DNA from: Loxodes magnus
Lineage: Eukaryota > Ciliophora > Karyorelictea > Loxodida > Loxodidae
DNA: 64,000 bases
Assembly: GCA_946699065.1 (NCBI GenBank)
Contig: CAMPDV010000015.1
Span: forward strand, 1,426,001-1,490,000
Reading direction: 5' to 3'
Shown here piece by piece: positions 49,536 to 61,911 of this stretch. Each line of letters opens with the position of its first letter. Positions within the stretch are counted from its first letter, which is position 1. The position numbers and the translations under genes are program-made. The notes under the pieces are model-generated. The model saw nothing but the letters and a program-made list of their open reading frames with translations, had not been told where the DNA came from and made no database searches.

Positions 49536-52030
49536 TATTTTATAAGTCTCTCTTTTATCTAAATATTACTCAATCTTACCTTCTTAACTTACCCTTTCCT
49601 ATTTACTCACTCTTTCCTTCTATCTCTCCTTCTCTTTTCTAACTATTTCTTATGCCTTTAAATATAAAAATTTCTATCTTTAAATTATCCTTTTAAGCAG
49701 GATTAAAGGTATTAATGACTTAAAGTTCTTAAGCATTTAATGATAATATGATTATAGTATTATTAAAAGGTGTCTATGTTATGTAGCTGTAGTGATGCTA
49801 GCTATCTATTAGTGATCTTATTTAAATTATATCTTCTTTATTTGCTAGCTTGGGTAAGATATGTGATCTTACCCTTACTTAGTTATGTAGATATATTTGA
49901 ATACTACCAAGTATCTTAGTAGCTTATTTAAAATTATAAACCTACTTAGAGATAGAAATCTATTCTAAGAGCTCTGTATAGCGCTTAAGTTTATTCATAG
50001 GTATAACTGCTAAAGTGAAGTCATAAGAGAGCAACAAATAATAGTGTGTTTTCTAGCTAAAAACTAGGTTTAAAGGTAATAACTTGAATATTAATGTTAA
50101 GCTAGTTAACTATATTAGCATCATTATACTCTTAGTTTACAGCTATATTCATAAATATCTAATCAATTTTAAATAGACAGAGCTAAAATGATTAGCACTA
50201 AGCATATTAAAATATCTTAATATATAAGCTAAACATAGCAAGACTTGCTTATTATTCACTATGCAAGATTTAATAATAAATAAGCTTATTAAATTAAAGC
50301 TTAGATTTGGATATCTTAATGAATGTCTTAGCATTTATTAATCAATTGCTTATTAAAGTGAAGATAATCTCAATTTAGTTTAATACAGTTCTGCTTAATA
50401 AGCAAATATAGAAGAAGTATGACAGCATAATAAGTTAGTTCTAGTCCTTATTTAACTAAACCAATTAGATGGTTAAAAATAAGCTGTAAGGAATAAATTC
50501 TAAATCGAAAATTTCTTACTGCTACAGTACATTCGCAACAGTTAAATAAAGACAAAGGAATATTCAGGGTAAAAAAGTGTATTAAACAGAAACGACAAGA
50601 TAATAACTGATTTTTAAAGTTGAAAAATCAGAGTCTTTGCCGTTTTTAGACTATGAAGTATATCCATAAAAATTGTATATTCTTATACTTAAACGTTATA
50701 CAATAGATTTGCATGAGTGATAAATTAGTTACAACCTATATCTCTATTTATTAGTGTAGAGTTAGACTTTAGCTAAGTTATATAATTTTCATACTTATAA
50801 CATTTTTAAGGTATATAAGCAAATATATCTCTATATGTTTAAGAAGGTAAAAATGATTTACTAGATGTTGACTGATATGAGGGTTATAACTACTTAATGA
50901 AGAAATCTATTTATTACCTAATCAATCTGCTAAAGCTATTTTATCTTAATCTGTTCCTTCCTAATATATTAAAGTGAGGAATTAAACAAGGCATCTTGTT
51001 ATGAACTCTATAGGTTTATCTAATAAGTGTCTCATAAATATCTAAAAGTTATGCTTTGCATTAGCTATTAATTAGTTAGAATTATATAGATCCTAACTAA
51101 TTTAATAGATACTTAGTATAGCTTCTAGCTCTATTAGAGATAAGGATAGTTAATAGATAAATTGAACCTTTAAAAATTCTTATTTCTTAAGCTTTAATAA
51201 CTTCCATTTTAAAGCTTTTTTAGTAACTATAAACTCTAATTTCTAAGAACACTATTAATAGCTTTTATATTTACTACCTATAAATTAATAGTAAGGTAAG
51301 AGATTTAATCTAACTTAAATGATTTAAATCATTGATTATAGAAGGTAAGTATATCGTTAATAGCTTAAATACATGAAACTGTAGCATTTTAGATAAAAGG
51401 AAACTTAATTTTGATTAAAAGGCTATAAATGGCGCTATTTATCTAATGAAGACAAAAAATAAATCAATTAAAAGGAAAATAAAAGAGAAGCTAAATAGTG
51501 CTTCCATTTATTTAAAAGCAACTATCTTTAGTAAATGATTTAGAGAATTATACTTAGCTTTATAAACCAATCATTTAGAATAAAATATTAGAAGCTAGAA
51601 TTTAATTATATCGTTAGATGGAAATATCTTTAATCTAAGTAGCTCTTAGTTAACTTTACTTTAATTAGAAATATTTAAATTATATAAAGATTAAGGAACT
51701 AAAAGCAAGTTAGTCAGATTATATACTGTCTGGCTATAATATATCTAAAAGCCTTTTTAAATGTATCATATAATAAATGTAATAAACATCTAGCATCTTA
51801 CAATAAGGTATATTCAAATAGGATTATAAGTATAACCATAGAGTATTAAATAATATCTTATAGTTATTATTGCTATAAGCACTTAAAGCTTAGCTTAGTA
51901 ATTTAAATACCTTATACAACTTTTAAAGAGTGAAGTCAAATATAAAAATAGCTAAGTAAAATTAAAAAAAACACAAATTATAGAAAATCTGGGAAGAAAG
52001 TTAGAGCTAATTGCTAGTAAAGCTAATGCA
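49536..52030. other. AT-rich stretch with no supportable gene
   Basis: A plus-strand segment near 50520-50700 (TATVHSQQLNKDKGIFRVKK) reads a little better than its surroundings but has no clear ends or domain. Nothing else recognised. Confidence 0.3.
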
Positions 52031-52039
52031 GTCTATCTA

Positions 52040-52430
52040 ATATTAGCAAAACTAGGTTTTTCATATGATATTTTCCAGCTCTTCATTGATTACTTTATAG
52101 CTATTTAAATTACCTATCGATCTTGCTGTTCATATCTTTCTTATTTTCATTGGCTTTTATAATAATAAAAATTAAGGTGTGAACAAGATTTATACGTAGA
52201 TATATAACCATAAGTATAATAATTACCAAGAGTATTTCAACTAAGAAAAACAGAAGGTTAAATAAAGGAGCAAAAAGAGGATCTATCACATTATTTTCAA
52301 GCGTTAGATATTTACTTCTAAATAAGCTTCCATAGACTAAGTATAATACCCTTCAAATGGGAAATGAGCTGATTGAAACAAACCATAACTGATATAAAGA
52401 AAACGATATAATGAAGAAGTAAGTTAATAA
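52040..52430 (+). CDS. Possible exon of an unrecognised gene
   Basis: Two overlapping plus-strand frames read plausibly; the better one contains DLYVDIQPQVQQLPRVFQLR and KEQKEDLSHYFQALDIYF. G content is locally higher. No start, stop or domain is fixed, and no family is recognised. Confidence 0.22.
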
Positions 52431-53360
52431 ATTAGCTAATTAGGGAAATAAATAAATCTATTAGAATCTTCAAGTCTAAAATCAATTTTATGCCTTATTT
52501 TAGATTAAGCCTCCTAATTAGAATGATTTATCATAGTATGCTATCTTAAAATATTACTAGTAGCATAGAGATATAGAACTAAAAGCTTTATTAATCAATA
52601 GGTATAATATTGCTCTATATTTTAATGAAGGTTGATGCTTTATATTAAAGGCTTAGCAAAATATCAGCTTATTTTCATTTTCTAGTAGCAAAAATAAAAG
52701 CTCTTAATTTAAGTAAAATATCGATAGATAAATGAAAGTGAAGTTTTATAATTTAAGATATTAATAGCCTTATAAAGGTAATATTAGCATGGTATTAAGC
52801 ATTAGTACCGCTTTTTTATTATGAATTAGTTATTTTGCTACCTCTGTTCCTAAAGTTGCAAGCATTTAGTCAGATAATCTCAATGACTACTATTAAATTC
52901 TTGCCAATAACAATCTCTCCTAGTCTGAAATTCAAATTAATGTTCTATTGATTGGAGTAGAGAAAGAAGGATATTTCCTTAGATAACTAGATTCTTAAAT
53001 TAAATAAAAGCTTCCATATATATAAAAAGAGTCAGACCAAAAAAGCTTAATTAATAGATATCCATAAAGCATTTTAAAGTTAATAGATTTGACTAAGAGA
53101 CTTATAATGTATAGCAATAATAGGAGATATGATATATAAATAAGCAATTAGATTTAGCTAAATAAATATAAACTTTTGCTATTTATTAATCTTAAAAAAT
53201 GAATTTTTAGTCTTGATATTAAAATAAACCTTTTATTAAAAAATGAATATCTTTTTCTTGGAGACAGGCTTTTATAGGGTTAAGAGTTAAATATGTGTAG
53301 TTAGATTTATTAAATTAGTTGGTTAATGAAATATATATGTAAAAGAATTTATGAGTCTAT

Positions 53361-55820
53361 TCAAAAATCAGTTTGTAGAGACATACTTTTAAATGTAGAG
53401 AAGCTTTACTTCTTTTATCTTAATTTGTTCTCATCTTAAGATTTCATTTTGCTCCATTGTATTTATCTCTTTCTAGTTTCTTACTCTTTACGGAAGTCTA
53501 GTTCGTTGAGAGATTACTTTCTACTCAGGTTTTGAAATTGTTTTTTTAAGAAATGAAAGTTGTTTTGCATCTGCTTTAATTTTTAAATTGAGCTTAAGAT
53601 TTCTTAAGGTTTAGAAGGCTTTGGTAGAACTTCGTTCATTCCAGCTTGAAGGCAACGGTTGATGTCTTGTTGATTAGTATACGCCGTATAACCTAAAATT
53701 GGACCCATATACATCATTTTTCTTATTCTTCTAGTTGCTTCCCATCCATCCATTATAGGCATCTCACAATCCATTATAATAACTTCAAACTATGTACAGC
53801 AATTTTTTTTGTGCAGCTTTCAAATTTATTTCAACGCTTCTGTTCCATCTCTTGCCTCTCTGATTGTAAAATCACTTAAAATTTCTGAGAGAATACAACG
53901 AATGAACTCAGTATCATCTACTAGCAATATTTAAGGACATTAGCACTTCTTTGAATCGGCTTATTTTCTAAGAGAAGGATATTCTAAAAACGGAGCTTAG
54001 TTTAAGTTAATTTCTATTTTTGATTTAAAAGATCGAAATTAATCGTCTTCGATAATCTTAGGTAGTTCTTAAAAGGAACGTATATTGCTTTCTTTGCGCT
54101 ATGCTATTACATAAAATTTTACAGAAGTACCTACCCCAACTTTCGATTTCAGCCTTATGCTTTTTTGGCCTAATTCTGCTGCTAATTTCTAAGAAAGAAA
54201 AAGACCTAAGCAATTTCCTTGTGCTTAGTCTATATTGAAATTATGCATCTTGACTAGCCCAAATAAGTCAAATGTGTATTCTAACTTATCACTTTCAATT
54301 CCACATCCAGAGTCAATGATTTTAAAATTAATGAGAAAATTCTCGAGTTCTCCTATGAGATTTTGTTCTATTAGTGTGTCACTTTTCATCTTAGAAAGAG
54401 TTGCATAGATCTTTACAAAGCCTTTCTTAGTAAACTTAAAAGCATTAGATAATAAATTGAGGAAAACTCCTTTAATTCTTTTTTCATCTGCGTATATAAT
54501 TTTTGGAATTAGTGGGTTGATAATAATTTCTATTTGAATATCCTTCTTTTCAGCTATTTCTTCAAAAGGAATAAGAGCTTCATAAAGTAACTAGTCAAGG
54601 TTAAATTTACATGGTTAAAGCTTGAAGACTTTTGATTGAATATCACTGACATCTCTTAGTTAATCACAGAGACTTAGCAATTTATTACTCTCCTGCTATA
54701 TTTTGATCAAGTTACAGTCAAGATTCTAAATGAATTTTTAGTTTTGATCTCCATTAGATTTGCTCAAACTATTTTAGATAGAACTGACAATACTATACAC
54801 TACAACGATAGGATGACGCACTTCATGACTAAAAGATCTAATAAACAAGGTTCTATACCTTTCTTCTCATAACTATCTTTCTTATTAAAGGGCCTAAGTA
54901 ATGTTACATAACTCCAAAGCTACTGCTATACTACTTTTATATAAAATGCGCTTGCAACTTACTTAAAATTTATTTATTTTTTTCCTTATCCTAAACTGGC
55001 AGACTCCACAATTAGTAATTTACTCTCTTTAGTCTTTTAAAACTAGAAGTGCTTACTCGTATAAGTTTTGAGTCTATAGATTGTTAAGCTCTATTTAATG
55101 ATTTGTAAACTTGCAGTTAGTAAATGTTTCTTTAATTTGATCCACATCGAAAAATTCTGACGCTACTTAGTTTATGTATAAAACCTAGCAGTCATTCATT
55201 ATAACAGTAGCTGAATTAGCAAAATCTAGCTACTTAGAATAGTCCTAGTCTAGTATTCTTTAGATCTCAGATAAAATTTTATACTTATAGGATGTAAAAT
55301 GCTATAGCGTAGCCTTGTTGTTATAATACTGCATAGCTATGAAAAAGGCTATCAGTAGAAACACTTTAGTGTCTATTTCTTTGTAAATCTATTTTCTATA
55401 GAACTGAATTGCTACTAAGCAGAGCTAGATACCATTTGCAAAATCAGCTTTAAAAATGGTTGGTTCAAAGAAGAGAGTTAAACTTTGGCTAGTTGGAAGA
55501 GAGATTAGAATATGGATAATTTAGTTAGAGTAGATTTCACTTCATAAGGTAGAAAATAAATAAGCTACTCAAATGAAAAATAGTTCGAAGTGCTATTAAT
55601 ATTGGCTTTTATAAATTCCTAGCATAACCTTTGCAATCAGAACGAAAAGAAACAATAAAGTAGTTTTAGTCCATATGTCTTATATTTTATACTAATTGTC
55701 TCATAAAATATATAGGCTATGGAAGAAGACAACTGCCAGCTAATTATTCATTAGGGTTTTCGTACATCTAAGAGCGAAGAAGGCAAGATTTTTTTCTAAC
55801 TCCTTAAATACTAAAGACAT
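53361..55820 (-). CDS. Hybrid sensor histidine kinase with receiver domain (819 aa)
   Basis: A single exon runs from ATG 55818-55820 to TGA 53361-53363. The N-terminal ~180 residues contain several hydrophobic segments (TTLLFLFVLIAKVMLG; KVFLLIAFFIAMQ), so it is membrane-anchored. A PAS-like region follows (~195-300, VIMNDCQVLYINQ). The kinase core has the H-box FSHEVRHPI with His332, an N-box (FLNLLSNAFKF), G1 (DSGCG) and a G2 (GNCLGLFL). The C-terminal receiver has the acidic pair in LLVDDTEF, the phospho-acceptor Asp684 in IIMDCEMPIMDG, and Lys in VLPKPSKP. All catalytic motifs are intact, so it should autophosphorylate and pass phosphate to its own receiver. Four in-frame TGA codons read as Trp, three near the membrane segments (for example LYILWDN) and one in QLWEERYR before the H-box. 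The tail after the receiver is basic and Gln-rich. Confidence 0.93.
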
Positions 55821-58247
55821 TTTTATAAAAACCTGGAAATAATTCTTTATAACACTCAGTTAAAAAATGAATAATCAATATTGCATTTGTAGTTAATATG
55901 TAAGATAAAAAAGGATATAAAAGCTTAGATTTTATATCCTCTCATACAGGAGTGCAAAATAGCAGAAGCTAATGAAATTAGTTATGCACTATATATTTTT
56001 CAGTCTGTAAGGTTTACATCTTGCAATGCTAAGAGTATATCTATAAGTAGAAAATTTACACAAGGATTTAAGGGTCGAAAGGTGATCAAAATGAATTTAA
56101 AGTATGAAGATTAAATTTATAATTATAAAGGAATAAAAGTCAACGTTCAAATATGTAAAATAAGAGTCATTTTATTTACTAGATTAAAAGGAATAGTTAA
56201 AAGTTAAAGATTTGTATTTATAAGAAATTAAATCCATAGAAATAATTAAAAAAAAAGCCTAATCCATATTATTAATCTTTGCATTAAAGGCTTGATTAAG
56301 TATTCATCTTATTTAAGGAGTGCTTTGGGGGAATGATTCTAAATTTGATATAAATTTACCACTCTTATGATAGTAAAAATGTGCCGTCTTTGCCTTTTAT
56401 TGATTTTTAGTAATTGATAGATCTCATTCCTTTGCTTTAGTTTATTAATTATAAAAATTGTCCTCATTTTAGACTCTTTCTAAAAGTCTCTTTATCTATA
56501 AATTTCTGTTAGAAGCTTTTGATCATAACACTTGGAAATTCTATCCTATAATATCTGATATAGCACATTTTTAAAAGAAGTAGAGCATAATATGAGTAAA
56601 AGTTTAAAAACTAGTGTTCAAGCTCCAAGTATATATAGGTTTCTATAACTACATCAAGCTTTAATTTGCCTATATTTTGTGCCCATTTTCCTATTAGTTT
56701 CTGCTTTATTAATTTTAATTAATTCCTAGTTTGATGTAGCAAATATAACAAGCAAGATTGTGCTTCTTTAAAGATTTTAGCGTAGAATACTAAAATCAGC
56801 TACCTTCAAACTGGCTAGAGTATGAAGGACTTTTATATCCTAAATCCTTATTTAATACTCATTCTTGTCTTTTTATTAAACTCCTTTCTTGCACATCTTT
56901 TTACTTTAAGCAGTTAATACCAGATTAAGTAAAAGCTAGAGAAAAGTTGGTATTAGTAATCATAAACGCATTGAAATATGAAAATAAATATAAAAACTAG
57001 AGTTAAAAGTGATTTGCCTAGTACAATGACTAATAGACTAGTTAGTTGCTACCTATCTTAAAACTTAAAATAAGTAGTATAGCTTCAATCAAAGAAATCA
57101 GTTAGTATGCTGAAACAATTATATCTAATTAGTATCTAAAATCTCTAAGTCTCTTAAAGAATATTTGAAGATATATAAACTACTTAAAATATAAGAAAAG
57201 AAGTGAACTGGATATATTCAAAACCTTATTATTATCATCTAATAAAAGGAATCTTAAGCTAATTAATTTCACAATAATAGAGTTTCATTTTTATAATATA
57301 CAAATAAGATAATTTGTGAATATGATATTTCATAGCAAGTTAAATGATAAATAGAATGTGATCAAACAATCTCTTATAGATCATAGAAATTTGAGCATAT
57401 TTAGCTAAAAAATATTCAAGTTCTCTATTATTAATAAATAGTACTCTGTATTTGCTTATATAAGCACACTGTTAAATAAGATTGATCTATCATTAGTCAA
57501 TTTTTAAGATATCTGCTTAATTTATTTTAACCTTTGACAAAGGCTAATCTATTCTATTCTGTACTATATGATGTCATTCGTTTTATTTCTACAAAAGTTA
57601 CCCCTTAATTAAAAGTTTATTACAAAGTAAATCATTGTGGGTCTTTTTTATATTAAGCTAGTTTAAATAAAGCTAATTTGTGTTTTCTATCAAAAAAGAT
57701 TAAGAAGTCTATGGAAGATGAAAAAGGTATATTAATATCTAAAATGGTAATGGGGAAAGCTAGCAAATGAATAGCTTTTTCTAGTTATTGATTACAGTCA
57801 AAATCAGTCCTAAAGGATTTAATATATTCCCATAATTTAAACTTTATCTCATCATAACTGCATCATATTCTTATTATTAGCTTGCTTATAATAGACTTTT
57901 AATATACCTTCTCATTTCTTTCATAATATAGACTAAATCTATCAAAAGTAATTGAAACAAAATATCATTAAAATTGAATCGCAAATCCATTAAAGTAAAA
58001 AGAAGGAAGTTAAGAAATTAAGCTTATTTATAGTGGATAGATATTTACTATTAATGTAATGATATTTAGTTACAAGTCTATATGATCATTCATATTATCA
58101 TTAGCAAATCATGATTAATAATTTAAAAGTTAAATAATGCTTACGATAAATAGAAGAAACGAAATGGATCTTTGGAACGTTAAATAATTTTTATTTATTT
58201 TCCTTAAATTCACTTAATTTAAAGAAACGAAGATAGCTAATATATCG
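55821..58247. other. AT-rich stretch with no supportable gene
   Basis: Between the 5' end of the histidine kinase gene and the first tRNA. Open frames are interrupted by TGA and carry no motifs that I recognise. Confidence 0.35.
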
Positions 58248-58318
58248 GGCTCTATAGTGTAATGGTAGCACGTGGGCCTTCGGAGCCTAAAGTTGGGGTT
58301 CAAATCCCTGTAGAGTCG
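58248..58318 (+). tRNA. tRNA-Arg (UCG anticodon)
   Basis: A full cloverleaf: acceptor GGCTCTA/TAGAGTC with discriminator G, D-stem GTG/CAC, anticodon stem TGGGC/GCCTA with loop CTTCGGA (anticodon TCG), and T-arm loop TTCAAAT. There is no intron. A T5 Pol III terminator follows directly. Confidence 0.93.
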
Positions 58319-59102
58319 TTTTTAATTTTTTCAATCTAAATAAACTATCTAAAATTTAAATTATCTAAAGCAACTAAACATCACTTATCTTTCTATAAAT
58401 CTACATCATTCCTTATGAACTGTAAATATTAGCATTAATTTATGTTACATGTATTGATACTTTTTTTATTAATATTAAACTCTTTTTACCCTTAATATAT
58501 CTTGCTATCATTGACTTTTCAGCATTAGCCTAGAAATTATAAGGTAAATGCCAATGCTAAGTTTAGTTCTTTCTAATATTTCCAAGATTCTCTAATTTAT
58601 TAAGCTAGGGAAGTCAATTAAAAGTCATTAAATAAATTAGCTAGATATGAATTTTAATTTGATTTGACTAAATTTTCATTTCTAGTGTTAGAAATTTGCT
58701 AACTGATTTTCAAAGATGATTTAAAATCCCTTAAATTAAGCTAATTATATTGCCTTTTAAAGAAAATAAATTATAGCTAGATTTTATAAATTAGCTTTGA
58801 AAGCTTTTCCAAGTATAATTATTCTATTTTTTATCTTTAGTCTACTATTCTTTAAATTTTGCTTTTGATATTGCATCTAAGAACTAAATAGGTAGCTCTT
58901 TATAATATTTGAATAATGTAATAAATTATGGAAATGAAGGAGGATAGTAAGAGAAGGTTTAGACAAATATTGGAAATTCATTGTAAATCACCAACAATAA
59001 ATATCTCACCTTCTTTAAGCTCATTTGACTCCTTTTTATTTAATTACTCCATATATGAAAAATCGAGCTACATAAGAAGCTTTTGAATAATAGATAATAT
59101 CT

Positions 59103-59175
59103 GCCGAAATAGCTCAGTTGGGAGAGCGTTAGACTGAAGATCTAAAGGTCCCCGGTTCAATCCCGGGTTTCGGCA
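59103..59175 (+). tRNA. tRNA-Phe (GAA anticodon)
   Basis: Canonical: acceptor GCCGAAA/TTTCGGC with discriminator A, D-arm GCTC...GAGC, anticodon loop CTGAAGA, and T-arm CCCGG-TTCAATC-CCGGG. There is no intron; TTTT follows. Confidence 0.97.
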
Positions 59176-60718
59176 TTTTATACTATATTGCTTATTTAAG
59201 CTTTATTTCAAATACCTTTTTATCATATAAACCTACATTTATTATACTAACTAAACTCCCTTTAAACAAGTGGATAAAATCGTCTAGCTAATCATGGGAT
59301 AACAAGGAAGTTGATGGATCTAAATAAGCTAAATTTATAAAAATTTTAGTTTCTAAAATATAGGAAAATTGAATGATTTCTCATATCCAGCTTTTTATAT
59401 GAAACTTAAAGCGAATGCACCGAAGTTAACTATTTTTTAAGGATAACCTAGTTAAGAAGATTAAATTGCTATATCTAATTTACTGTTATAAGCTAATTTA
59501 ATTTTTAAGTTGTGTTTACTTCATGCTTAACTTAATGGAAAACTTTGGAAAAAACTTAATTTAAAACTGGACAAGGAAATCCTTTTATAAGCAAATTTAT
59601 TTATTAGGAATTTAAAGTATTAAACGATACATTTTGCTGTGTGTTTGTTATCAAAAATTACTAATTTTATTCCCGTTATTTTTCTTAGTTCTATTACATT
59701 CTTTCCCTCTATATAATTTAGTGTTTATTATTGAATCAATTAGTTTTTTACTATCTTTAAAGCTATTTTAAATAAATGTTTATTAAACCTTCTTCTCTAA
59801 TTTTAAAGAATGAAAATAGATCATTCTCAACTTTAAAAATTTGAGGTATGATTAGCTTTAATACTTATCAAATTTAATTTCTCTACTAACCTCTTAAAAT
59901 TAACGATTCTTAAGTTACTAAAATACTGAATAATTCTTTAATCAGTTAATGTATTCCAGTTATTCTTGTTCTGTATCCTTCTATTACTTTTCTTCCAATC
60001 TATTACTAATATATGCTTCTATCATTATTCATAAGTAAATTAACCTTATCTAATTGAAATACATTTGAAATAAGCTTAAGATAGTTAATTCTTTCCTTCT
60101 AATTATTTTCTATTTTTACCAGCTAGCAATATAGATACCATAAATCGCTTTTACCTTATTTTATCATATCTTAATTTAACTTTCATATTATCCCTTTTCC
60201 ATACAGTTCGACAATCATCTATAGTAAGAATAAAAAAGCTTACTGATAGCTACTATTAAAGTGATAGCATTGATAGCTATCTTATTATCTTTCTTCTAAG
60301 TTAGCTAGCAAACTGTTTGAGAATACTTTATTACCTTAATATATTTATCTAAGCTTCATAAAGCCAATCAAATATATAGCATACTAAACTAAATCAAATT
60401 GAAGCTAAGCTAGTGCATTACTTAGTAAATAGCTATAGATAACTACTTCTAGCCATTAGATATTCTAGCTAAGTTCTTAAAAGAAGATAAGGATTTAGAA
60501 GAGAAAGCTATAGCTTAGTATAGAAATTAAGTCATACTTACTTACTTTTATTAAGGGATTAATTTAGGTGAAGCTATATTTGAAGGGTAGTTAATTAATT
60601 ACTCTTATTTTATTAGGCTACAATGAGTGTGTAATATCTTTAAGCTAAATATACAAGCAAGATTTTTAAAATTTGAGGAAAAGAAGATTTAAATCAGTTT
60701 GAAAATTTAGTATACAAA

Positions 60719-60791
60719 GGGGATCTAGCTCAAATGGTAGAGCGCTCGCTTAGCATGCGAGAGGCATTGGGATCGATACCCAAGTTCTCCA
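60719..60791 (+). tRNA. tRNA-Ala (AGC anticodon)
   Basis: Acceptor GGGGATC pairs with GTTCTCC, keeping the G3-U70 wobble that identifies alanine tRNAs and showing one U-U mismatch at 6-67. The anticodon stem is TCGCT/CGAGA with loop TAGCATG (AGC). The T-arm is TTGGG-ATCGATA-CCCAA. A T6 terminator follows. Confidence 0.95.
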
Positions 60792-61911
60792 TTTTTTATT
60801 ATTCAAACAATTAATCAAAAAAATGATTTAAAGAATAGCAAAATCATTATTACTTAGATCTTGCCTTTTATACTTGAGAAAAAGAATATAAAAGCTTAAC
60901 TTCAAATTACCATTAGAATTGGATCTTCTAGTTACTTTAAATCAAGAAATACCATGCAGATTTACTCCCATAAGCTGAAATCAAATTTAAAGCTTACTCT
61001 AAACTTTACTAAAAGAGAGCGCTTGTTTAGATTATGCTCTTCTCTGATAGCTCCTAATCCTTTTCTTAGTTAATTAAATGCTTACAGCTTCTAAAATATT
61101 AGGAATTTGAAAAATAATAAGGTAGTTTAATTTTGTAAGAGGTTTGAGTTAAATATCAGGGATAAAGCTGTTACCTGTAAAAGCTAGAATAACTATCCTA
61201 ATAGCTTTAGTTAAATAACCCTCCTATGAAGCATAATCTTCTTAGCGAGTTAAATCTAAATTTTGGTTTTATCATGTCTGAATATCTGTAACTATATGGA
61301 ATAGATTAATAATGAAATAGATATAAGAAAATATCGCTGATTTCTTACAAAGGAGTACACCAATTTGGTAATTTCGAAAAGCATCTACCAAGTTAATAAA
61401 CTACTAGATTATTTTAGCCTTTCTTAAATAATCTTGAGCTTCTTAGCTTTGAATATCTATTTATATGCACTTAAGCATTATACCAGCACCTTATTACCTT
61501 AAAGTTAAAAAACTATAGCAACTTCTAAAAGAGTAAAGCAGATTAGAAGTGAAAGAAGGCAGATAAGCCTTAGTCAATTATACAATTATTCAACTGAACT
61601 GAAATACTTTAAAGCTATATATCATAAATTCTCTTCAATTAACAGAATTTTTTCTCTCTTACTCATAATTATTTTCACTAAGTAAATCAGCAAAAATTTA
61701 TTCTTAAGTGCTAAAGCTGAGCAGATAGTATGAAAGGATCAATAGTAGGACTAAGAGTGAAGGAAGAGATTAAATAGAGATAAAGAATGTAGAAGGCAAA
61801 AAGAGGAATAAAGAAAATAGAAAATTCGTTAAAAACAAAGAGAAAAAGAAGCCATATTTAAATAAATACCTTAGGATTTATATTCAAGCAAAGTCTTTTA
61901 TTTTGTTATAA

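Larger units (their letters stand above)
58319..61911. other. Intergenic DNA around the tRNA genes
   Basis: Apart from the three tRNAs, this ~3.6 kb is AT-rich and without a recognised protein gene on either strand. Confidence 0.35.

Noticed and set aside
53361-55820. Interpretation of in-frame TGA codons as pseudogene stops
   Set aside because: The same pattern occurs in several intact genes, at Trp-compatible positions, with catalytic motifs preserved downstream.
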